NCBI GenBank assembly: GCA_020048255.1
Contig: JAIFMR010000078.1
Coordinates: 1-12,145, forward strand
DNA: 12,145 bases
Direction of reading: 5' to 3'
Source: Rhodoferax sp.
GTDB lineage: Bacteria; Pseudomonadota; Gammaproteobacteria; Burkholderiales; Burkholderiaceae_C
The position numbers were made by a program, and so were the translations under genes. The notes under the pieces were generated by a model. It saw nothing but the letters and a program-made list of their open reading frames with translations. It was not told where the DNA came from and ran no database searches. Positions 6,884-12,145 of the stretch are shown in pieces. Each line of letters starts with the position of its first letter. Position 1 is the stretch's first letter.

Positions 6884-8186
6884 AGGCACCACCGTCCATC
6901 CGCACGCGTCTGGCATGGGGCGCTTTTTTGGTGTTGCTGGCGTTTTTGGCCATTGCGGGCTGGGCGGTGCAGCAGGCCTACGCTGACAGCGTCCGGGCTC
7001 AGCGTTTTGCACGGTTACAGACCACTGTGTATTTACTGATGGCCGGTGCCGAACTGGATAGCGCGGGTCGGCTGGTCATGCCACCATCTCTGGCTGAACC
7101 GCGTTTGTCTTTGCCGGGCTCGGGGCTGTATGCCAGCATCATCAACCTGGACAAAGGGCAGACTTGGCAGTCGCCATCGACAGCTGGGGTTCATCCACCG
7201 TTTCAACGGAGTCAGGCTACGGGCCAATGGCAGTTTGATACGGTCCATGCGTCGCAGGCACAACATGGTGAGCAAGCCACATCGGGGGGCGCATTTCTGG
7301 CTGCAAGCTACGCGGTCAAATGGTCGGCGAGTGACCAAGTGGCTCACCTGGTTTTTTCGGTTTTGGAAGACAAGGCTGAGTTTGATCTGGAGTTGGCGAC
7401 TTTCAAACGAACCCTCTGGATCTGGCTCGGTGCCACGGGCGTGTTGTTGCTGGTCACGCAGACTCTGCTGTTGCGTTGGGGTCCAGGGTGGAGGGCAGTT
7501 ACCCCAGTGAATTGGCCGGACTCAGTCACAACCTTAATTTGCTCATTGATCAGCAACGTGCGCGGCAAACGCGGTACAAGGAAGCGCTGGACGACTTGGC
7601 ACACAGTCTGAAAACGCCGCTGGCGGCCATGCGCGCATCCTTGGCTCAGCCAAGTGAGTTGCCCGCGACGGTGTCGCAACAGGTCCGCCGCATGGACGAC
7701 ATTGTGCGTCACCAGTTGGGGCGGGCCGGTGCCAGCGGAGCCCATCGCTTTGCGCCCTTTTTGACGCTGAAGCCCGTGGCAAGCAGAATTTGTGACACCT
7801 TGACCAAGGTGCATGGGGACAAGCGATTGGCCTTTGTCATGGCGTGCCCGCCGGAGCTGGCCTGGCGACTGGACGAAGGTGATGCCTTTGAGATGTTGGG
7901 GAACTTGCTCGATAACGCAGCCAAATGGGCCCGACACGAGGTTGGCCTGCGCATCTGGCTAGATGACGCGCAAAGCCTGTGTATCCATGTGACAGACGAT
8001 GGTCCCGGTTTTGCTGAACCGCAAGCCAAACTGGCACGCGGGGTGCGGTTGGATGAGAAGGTGTCCGGGCACGGCATCGGGTTGGCTGTGGTCAAGGACT
8101 TGGTTGCCAGCTACCTGGGGGAGCTGAAGATTTCCAATGCGCCGGCCGGCGGCGCTCAGGTTGATATCGTGTTGCCCCGAGCATAG
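6880..8186 (+). pseudogene. PhoQ-like sensor histidine kinase, broken by a frameshifting deletion
   Basis: The cognate inner-membrane sensor kinase of the response regulator, read in two frames. The first frame (6880-7611, GTG start) encodes TM1 (about 11-30), a periplasmic sensor of about 145 residues and TM2 (about 178-198), then runs after LLLRWG into unrelated residues and stops. The second frame (from about 7476 to 8186) encodes SRVEGSYPSELAGLSHNLN, the H box DLAHSLKTPL (His at 7602-7604), the N box NLLDNAAKWA, the G1 box DDGPGF and the G2 box GHGIGL, all intact. Compared with E. coli PhoQ, the segment starting LRP and covering the first HAMP helix, about 18-19 residues, is absent at the junction near 7477-7490. 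The frame change means a loss of length 1 modulo 3, so 55 or 58 bases fits better than a single-base slip. Free translation of the kinase half from the TTG at 7476 is conceivable but lacks a clear Shine-Dalgarno. It may instead be an assembly error. Confidence 0.82.
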
Positions 8187-8226
8187 GAGGCATCCCTGCA
8201 CCAGGCAACGCAACTTCCAGATCTGG

Positions 8227-8700
8227 CTACCTGCGGTTTGGATTGGTCGGGACGCGGTCATGACGATTGCGAACGCCGTCACCGTCGACATCACGGTCCC
8301 GTTGGTTCATGATGCCGTCTCGATCAAGATCGCCGTAAGGACCATACAGGCGCGATGGACGAACCTGATGGCGTGCGCTACCCGAATCGTAGGCATTGGC
8401 GATGCCAACGCGGTCGTGGCCGCCGTAAGGGCCGCGGCCTTGCCATTGCTGCCCGCCGTAGCGTCGACCATCGTCATAGCGCCCGTAGTGGACGGGCGCA
8501 GGAACATAGATCGCTCGGGGCTGCACATACACCGGTGCTGGTTGCACATACACAGGCGCTGGCCGTACATACATACCCGGTATCTGTACGCCAATTGAAA
8601 AGGACACATCGCTGCGGGCCTGCGCCGACGAAGCTGCGGTGAGTGCGCTCAGTGTGATTGCCACTGCTGCCAGGGCTTGGGTGGAAATGAGATGTTTCAT
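8227..8700 (-). CDS. Secreted protein with YVxPAPV heptapeptide repeats and a TSP3-like Asp-rich tail
   Basis: A 157-residue exported protein of unknown function. A signal peptide covers residues 1-28 (cleavage after SSAQA). A proline/tyrosine repeat follows at 44-70 (YVRPAPV, YVQPAPV, YVQPRAI, YVPAPV), then a Gly/Tyr/Arg-rich region (72-123). The C-terminus (124-157) reads DLDRDGIMNQRD, DVDGDGVRNRHD, then PTNPN, matching the D-x-D-x-DG-x-x-N-x-x-D pattern of thrombospondin type 3/EF-hand-like calcium-binding loops. The ATG at 8700 is preferred to one 10 codons upstream (8730) because AAGGAG (8706-8711) stands 5 bases before it and the signal peptide begins there. The gene converges on the sensor kinase with 40 bases between the stops and no evident terminator. 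Calcium binding and surface location are inference. The YVxPAPV style occurs in many proteobacterial exported proteins of unknown role. Confidence 0.82.
   Translation of the reverse strand: MKHLISTQALAAVAITLSALTAASSAQARSDVSFSIGVQIPGMYVRPAPVYVQPAPVYVQPRAIYVPAPVHYGRYDDGRRYGGQQWQGRGPYGGHDRVGIANAYDSGSARHQVRPSRLYGPYGDLDRDGIMNQRDRDVDGDGVRNRHDRVPTNPNRR
8491..8571 (-). repeat. 21-base tandem repeat encoding YVxPAPV heptapeptides
   Basis: Three 21-base units plus a shortened fourth, lying inside the secreted protein gene at codons 44-70. The DNA copies keep a TACGT/TATGT-GCA-CCAGC-like core but differ at several positions, so this is an old in-frame tandem duplication under coding constraint rather than a fresh slippage product. 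The unit number could vary between strains. Confidence 0.7.
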
Positions 8701-8730
8701 GAAAACTCCTTGAGTGGGTATGGATTGCAT

Positions 8731-8756
8731 CTTGCGCTTTGGTGCATGAACGCAAG
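8731..8756. promoter_or_regulatory. Inverted repeat in the gap upstream of the secreted protein gene
   Basis: CTTGCG (8731-8736) and CGCAAG (8751-8756) form a 6-base stem around a 14-base loop, 31 bases upstream of the secreted protein's start codon. The rest of the 223-base gap 8701-8923 holds repeat copy B (8860-8909) and otherwise nothing I can interpret; there is no gene of convincing length or start. An operator or leader hairpin is possible, but this short match could be chance. Confidence 0.18.
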
Positions 8757-8859
8757 CTGAACCGATTCAAGAAAGATCTTCAAGCAAGGAGACTCAGCGC
8801 CCCCCAATGGCCAGGGCGGCATGGCCCTTCAAAACAGTTTGAGCAGCTTTTGGCTAAAG

Positions 8860-8909
8860 TGCTATGAACTAAATAGCTACTCGCCCAGACTGATAAAGGG
8901 CTGTAGCCT
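8860..8909 (-). repeat. Short intergenic repeat, copy B
   Basis: Read on the minus strand, it begins AGGCT-AC-AGCCC, continues TTTATCAGTC and ends with GCTAT-TTAGTTC-ATAGC, a perfect 5-base stem with a 7-base loop. It aligns with copy A (3641-3690) along its whole length apart from small gaps. Like copy A, it lies directly downstream of a gene and in the same orientation: it starts 14 bases past the upp stop codon. The two short stems suggest a small structured element at the 3' end of the upp transcript. Known-family membership is inferred. Confidence 0.55.
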
Positions 8910-8923
8910 GAAAATCTGACAAC

Positions 8924-9565
8924 TCATTGTGTTCCAAAGATCCGGTCACCCGCATCACCCAGGCCCGGCAAAATGTAACCGTGATCATTGAGCTGCCGGT
9001 CAATGGCTGCGGTGAAGATGGCCACGTCGGGGTGCGCCTCGCGCAGTGCCCGGACGCCTTCTGGGCAAGTCAGCAAGCAGACAAATTTGATCGATTTGGG
9101 GCTCAGCACCTTGATGCGCGTGATGGCTGCAATGGCTGAATGGCCGGTGGCCAGCATCGGGTCCACCACGATCACATCCCGGCTTGGCATGTCTTTGGGC
9201 ATCTTGAAGTAGTACTCCACCGCTTGCAGCGTGGCCGGGTCGCGGTACAGGCCAACATGACCCACGCGCGCGCCAGGCACGACGGCCAAAAAGCCGTCCA
9301 GCAGACCGTTACCGGCGCGCAGGATGGAGGCCAACGCCAGCTTTTTGCCGTCAATCATGGTGGCGGTCATGGTTTCCAGCGGGGTTTCGATCTCGACCTC
9401 CTGGGTCGGCATGTCGCGTGTGACCTCGTAAGCCATCAACATCGCCAACTCATTGAGCAGGGTACGAAAACTGGTGGTGCTGGCGTCTTTGCGGCGCATC
9501 AGCGTGAGCTTGTGTTGCACCAGCGGGTGGTTGATGACGTGAACCATGGGGTCGTGTGTATTCAT
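8924..9565 (-). CDS. upp: Uracil phosphoribosyltransferase
   Basis: A cytoplasmic salvage enzyme converting uracil and PRPP to UMP and pyrophosphate. It has 213 residues, against about 208 for the family, with a few extra at the N-terminus. Signatures: HPLVQHKLTLMR (13-24), TSFRTLLNELAMLMAYE (31-47), ILRAGNGLLDG (81-91), the PRPP-binding loop DPMLATGHSA (135-144), and the uracil-binding C-terminus HGYILPGLGDAGDRIFGT. The PRPP loop has His where many homologs carry Gly or Asn after ATG; this is probably a tolerated difference. Met7 (9547) is an alternative start, and neither start has a strong Shine-Dalgarno. It follows the YjgR-like gene by 40 bases on the same strand, so the two may be co-transcribed. 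Repeat copy B follows its stop codon. Confidence 0.96.
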   Translation of the reverse strand: MNTHDPMVHVINHPLVQHKLTLMRRKDASTTSFRTLLNELAMLMAYEVTRDMPTQEVEIETPLETMTATMIDGKKLALASILRAGNGLLDGFLAVVPGARVGHVGLYRDPATLQAVEYYFKMPKDMPSRDVIVVDPMLATGHSAIAAITRIKVLSPKSIKFVCLLTCPEGVRALREAHPDVAIFTAAIDRQLNDHGYILPGLGDAGDRIFGTQ

Positions 9566-9605
9566 GGATTTGCTTCAGTAATGAGAGTGTGCTTCGCTTG
9601 TGTGG

Positions 9606-11153
9606 TTAGCGCCTGCCACCGAAAATGCCACCCAAAACGCCACGGATGATCTGTCGGCCGACTTCGCGGCCAATCGAGCTGGCCGCACTTTTGAACAATT
9701 GCTCACCCACCGAGGTGCGCCGGCCGCCACCGCCGCCCAGCAAGCCGCCCAGACCGGAACTCAGACTGCCGAGCAGGCCACCGCCCTCATCGGCAGCGGG
9801 CTCTGCGGCAGCGCCCCGGGCCGGAGATGCTTTGGCCTGGTTCTTCTCCTGTACTTCGGCCTGCTCAGCTCGGGCACCAGCGTGACCTTTGAGTTTCTCG
9901 TAGGCGGATTCGCGGTCCAGGGTTTTCTCATACACACCGGCCACGATGGAGTCACGCAGCAGGGCCTGACGCTCTTGTGGCGTGATCGGACCGATCTGGC
10001 TCGCCGGGGGCAGCACATACACCCGCTCGGTGGGGCTAGGACGGCCTTTTTCGTCCAGAAAACTGATCAGCGCCTCGCCCACCGCCAGTTCGGTGATGGC
10101 CGCGCCAACGTCCAGACCGGGATTGGGGCGCATGGTGTCGGCCGCGCTTTTGACGGCTTTCTGGTCACGCGGGGTGAAGGCGCGCAGGGCGTGTTGCACC
10201 CGGTTGCCGAGCTGCGCCAGCACGCTATCGGGGATGTCCAGCGGGTTTTGCGTCACAAAATACACGCCCACGCCCTTGCTGCGCACCAGACGCACCACCA
10301 GTTCGATGCGTTCGATCAGCACCTTGGGCGCGTCATTGAACAGCAGGTGCGCTTCATCAAAGAAGAACACCAGCTTGGGTTTGTCCAGGTCACCCACCTC
10401 GGGCAGGGTCTCGAACAACTCGCTGAGCATCCACAGCAAAAAGGTGCTGTACAGGCGCGGCGAGTTCATCAGCTTGTCGGCAGCCAGGATGTTGATCATG
10501 CCGCGACCCTGGGAGTCGGTCTGCATGAAGTCCTCAATGTTGAGCATCGGCTCGCCGAAGAACTCATTTCCGCCTTGTTCCTCAATCTGCATCAGTCCGC
10601 GTTGAATGGCGCCGATGCTGGCGGCGCTGATATTGCCGTACTCGGTGGTGTAGCTCGATGCGTTGTCACCCACGTCCTGGCACATGGCGCGCAGGTCTTT
10701 CATGTCCAGCAGCAGCATGCCGGCGTCATCGGCTATTTTGAACACCAGTTGCAACACACCGGCCTGGGTTTCGTTCAGATTCAGCATGCGCGACAGCAGC
10801 AGCGGGCCCAGGTCGCTCACGGTGGCACGAACCGGGTGGCCCTGTTCGCCGAAAACGTCCCACAGGGTGGTCGAGAATGCTGCGTATTCAGGAGCTGTGA
10901 GCCCTCGTTCCGAAAGGATCTTGGCGAGTTTGGGGGTTGAACTGCCGGGGCGGGCAATGCCGGTGAGATCGCCTTTGATGTCGGCCATGAACACCGGCAC
11001 GCCGAGCTTGGCAAAGCCTTCGGCCAGGGTTTGCAGGGTGATGGTTTTACCGGTACCGGTGGCGCCAGTGATTAAGCCGTGGCGGTTGGCTTTGTCAGGC
11101 TGCAGAAAACATTGGGTTTGGCCGTGTTGGGCGATCAGGATGGGTTCGGGCAT
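9606..11153 (-). CDS. HerA-like ATPase of the YjgR/DUF853 family
   Basis: A 515-residue P-loop ATPase, homologous along its length to E. coli YjgR (about 500 residues) and assigned to the HerA/FtsK-like helicase group; its cellular role is not established. Walker A is GATGTGKT (30-37), preceded by NRHGLITG. VFMADIKGDLTG (54-65) follows. Walker B is LVFFFDEAHLLFND (261-274), followed by RSKGVGVYFVTQNP (sensor-like, 291-304) and GNRVQHALRAFTP (316-328). The last 90 residues are different: an Ala/Glu/Lys-rich linker (427-455), a glycine-rich run (457-477) and a basic amphipathic tail, GREVGRQIIRGVLGGIFGG, possibly for membrane or partner contact. The ATG at 11153 matches the family's start (MPEPILIA); the frame is open upstream to 11237 but that reaches into yebC. 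It is divergent from yebC with 58 bases between starts. Confidence 0.93.
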   Translation of the reverse strand: MPEPILIAQHGQTQCFLQPDKANRHGLITGATGTGKTITLQTLAEGFAKLGVPVFMADIKGDLTGIARPGSSTPKLAKILSERGLTAPEYAAFSTTLWDVFGEQGHPVRATVSDLGPLLLSRMLNLNETQAGVLQLVFKIADDAGMLLLDMKDLRAMCQDVGDNASSYTTEYGNISAASIGAIQRGLMQIEEQGGNEFFGEPMLNIEDFMQTDSQGRGMINILAADKLMNSPRLYSTFLLWMLSELFETLPEVGDLDKPKLVFFFDEAHLLFNDAPKVLIERIELVVRLVRSKGVGVYFVTQNPLDIPDSVLAQLGNRVQHALRAFTPRDQKAVKSAADTMRPNPGLDVGAAITELAVGEALISFLDEKGRPSPTERVYVLPPASQIGPITPQERQALLRDSIVAGVYEKTLDRESAYEKLKGHAGARAEQAEVQEKNQAKASPARGAAAEPAADEGGGLLGSLSSGLGGLLGGGGGRRTSVGEQLFKSAASSIGREVGRQIIRGVLGGIFGGRR

Positions 11154-11174
11154 GGCGGGCTCAAAAAGTACAAT
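11145..11174 (+). promoter_or_regulatory. Probable sigma70 promoter of yebC
   Basis: TACAAT at 11169-11174 is a good -10 element, of the form common before housekeeping genes in Burkholderiales. The best -35 candidate, TTCGGG at 11145-11150 with an 18-base spacer, is weak and lies at the start of the divergent gene. Transcription would start near 11181, giving a leader of about 30 bases that contains AAGGA (11201-11205) before the GTG start of yebC. Confidence 0.5.
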
Positions 11175-11211
11175 TGAGACCGTAGGGTAACGAACTTTTG
11201 AAGGATTTCTC

Positions 11212-11946
11212 GTGGCAGGACACAGTAAATGGGCCAATATTCAGCACCGTAAAGGTCGCCAGGACGAAAAGCGCGGCAAGATCTGGACTCGCATCATCCG
11301 GGAAATCACGGTGGCAGCACGCGCCGGTGGCGGCGATTTGGGCATCAACCCGCGTTTGCGCCTGGCGATTGACCGGGCCAAGGCGGCGAATATGCCGGCG
11401 GATCGTATCAAGTACAACATTGAAAAAGCGACCGGCACACTCGATGGCATCAGTTACGAAGAAATCCGCTACGAGGGGTATGGCATTGGGGGCGCCGCCA
11501 TCATTGTCGACACCATGACCGACAACAAGGTACGCACAGTGGCCGAGGTGCGCCATGCGTTTTCCAAGTTCGGTGGCAACATGGGCACCGAAGGCTCGGT
11601 GGCATTTCAGTTCAAACACTGTGGTCAGATCATTTTTGCGCCAGGTGTGAGCGAAGACAAGGTCATGGAAGTGGCGCTGGAGGCGGGTGCCGATGACGTC
11701 ATCACCGATGAAGATGGCGCCATTGAGGTGATTACCCCAGTGGCTGATTTTGAGGCGGTCAAGGACGCGCTGGCGGCGGCGGGGTTGACGCCCGATGATG
11801 CCCAGGTCACCATGCGGGCTGAAAATCCGATTGAAATGGCCGGCGAAGAGGCCGCACGCATGCAGAAACTGCTCGATGCCATTGAAGACCTGGACGATGT
11901 GCAAGACGTTTATCACAACGCCGAAATAGATTTAGAGGGCCTATGA
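11212..11946 (+). CDS. yebC: YebC/PmpR family regulator or translation factor
   Basis: A 244-residue YebC-family protein, cytoplasmic. Members were annotated as DNA-binding transcriptional regulators; more recent work links the family, including the mitochondrial TACO1 relative, to translation of difficult sequences such as polyproline stretches, so the role here is open. The N-terminus MAGHSKWANIQHRKGRQDEKR, trimmed here to its hallmark MAGHSKWANIQHRK, is diagnostic. IDRAKAANMPADRI (67-80 region) ends the first domain, YEGYGIGG and the following DNKVRT mark the second, and GGNMGTEGSVAFQF the third. The GTG start is preferred: AAGGA stands 6 bases upstream and the conserved MAGHSKW begins there. 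The acidic C-terminus (LDAIEDLDDVQDVYHN) is normal for the family. Its stop overlaps the purD start (ATGA), so the two are translationally coupled. Confidence 0.96.
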   Translation: MAGHSKWANIQHRKGRQDEKRGKIWTRIIREITVAARAGGGDLGINPRLRLAIDRAKAANMPADRIKYNIEKATGTLDGISYEEIRYEGYGIGGAAIIVDTMTDNKVRTVAEVRHAFSKFGGNMGTEGSVAFQFKHCGQIIFAPGVSEDKVMEVALEAGADDVITDEDGAIEVITPVADFEAVKDALAAAGLTPDDAQVTMRAENPIEMAGEEAARMQKLLDAIEDLDDVQDVYHNAEIDLEGL

Positions 11947-12145
11947 AAATACTCGTGATCGGTGGCGGTGGCCGTGAACATGCGCTGGCCTGGAAATTGG
12001 CGCAGTCCCCCAAAACGCACAAGATTTATGTGGCGCCCGGCAATGGCGGTACGGCGCAAGACCCGCGGTTTGAAAACGTGCCCATCACAGATGTGCAAGA
12101 GCTGCGCGCCTGGGCGCTGGCGCAAAAGATTGTGTTGACGGTGGT
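11943..12145 (+). CDS. purD: Phosphoribosylamine-glycine ligase (GAR synthetase), N-terminal fragment
   Basis: The second enzyme of de novo purine synthesis, joining phosphoribosylamine and glycine with ATP to form GAR. Only the first 67 codons of about 430 are in the window. The N-terminal domain is recognisable from MKILVIGGGGREHALAWKL (residues 1-19), the glycine-rich loop of the family, and from VAPGNGGT (30-37). The ATG overlaps the yebC stop by four bases (ATGA), and yebC-purD is an arrangement I recall from Burkholderiales. The gene runs off the right edge with no sign of damage in the visible part. Confidence 0.95.
   Translation, partial: MKILVIGGGGREHALAWKLAQSPKTHKIYVAPGNGGTAQDPRFENVPITDVQELRAWALAQKIVLTV

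Noticed and set aside
7470..7495. Programmed ribosomal frameshift in the kinase gene
   Set aside because: There is no heptameric slippery sequence or A/T-rich slip site at the junction, and a simple shift would not explain the missing HAMP residues.
8137..8598. Open frame of 153 codons on the plus strand opposite the heptad-repeat protein
   Set aside because: It overlaps the end of the kinase frame and reads the repeats in antisense (HIHR-type repeats). The minus-strand frame has a Shine-Dalgarno and signal peptide.
9600..10940. Open frame of 446 codons on the plus strand, antisense to the YjgR-like gene
   Set aside because: It mirrors a gene with intact Walker motifs on the other strand, has no recognisable domain and is His/Gln/Gly-rich, as expected from reading high-GC codons in antisense.

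Overview
The window looks like a chromosomal segment of a betaproteobacterium, most likely Burkholderiales/Comamonadaceae and of a Rhodoferax/Polaromonas type. This rests on the style of the encoded proteins, the high-GC codon usage, a TACAAT -10 element before yebC, and two copies of a short intergenic repeat like ones I recall from Comamonadaceae genomes. No phage, transposase, integrase, CRISPR array, tRNA or rRNA is visible. Most of the content is conserved housekeeping.

Layout. (1) 1-397, minus: the N-terminal half of a 3-hydroxybutyrate dehydrogenase, cut by the window edge. (2) 398-547: a divergent control region with a perfect hairpin-forming palindrome. (3) 548-5152, plus: an alpha/beta hydrolase that seems to have lost about 19 internal residues, RelA with a decayed hydrolase domain, and exonuclease I (SbcB). 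(4) 5327-8186, plus: a secreted glycine-zipper protein, a small periplasmic PepSY protein, an OmpR-family response regulator and its PhoQ-like sensor kinase. The kinase gene is broken by what looks like a 55 or 58 bp deletion in the linker after the second membrane segment. (5) 8227-8700, minus, convergent with the kinase: a secreted protein with heptapeptide Tyr-Val/Pro repeats and a C-terminal Asp-rich calcium-binding-like motif. (6) 8924-11153, minus: uracil phosphoribosyltransferase (upp), preceded by a HerA-like ATPase of the YjgR/DUF853 family. (7) 11212-12145, plus: yebC, then the start of purD with an ATGA overlap.

How the genes work together. relA sits directly behind the hydrolase and is probably co-transcribed with it. 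The PepSY protein, response regulator and kinase form a typical signalling operon (GTGA overlap between regulator and kinase). It is flanked by two exported proteins, so an envelope role is plausible but not shown. upp (uracil salvage) and purD (purine synthesis) are both nucleotide genes but lie on opposite strands and need not be co-regulated.

The points most worth a second look are the two internal deletions of similar apparent size in otherwise well-preserved genes (one in frame, one not), and the pair of intergenic repeats that each start at or just after a stop codon in the same orientation as the gene. I did not find a convincing new multi-gene system.
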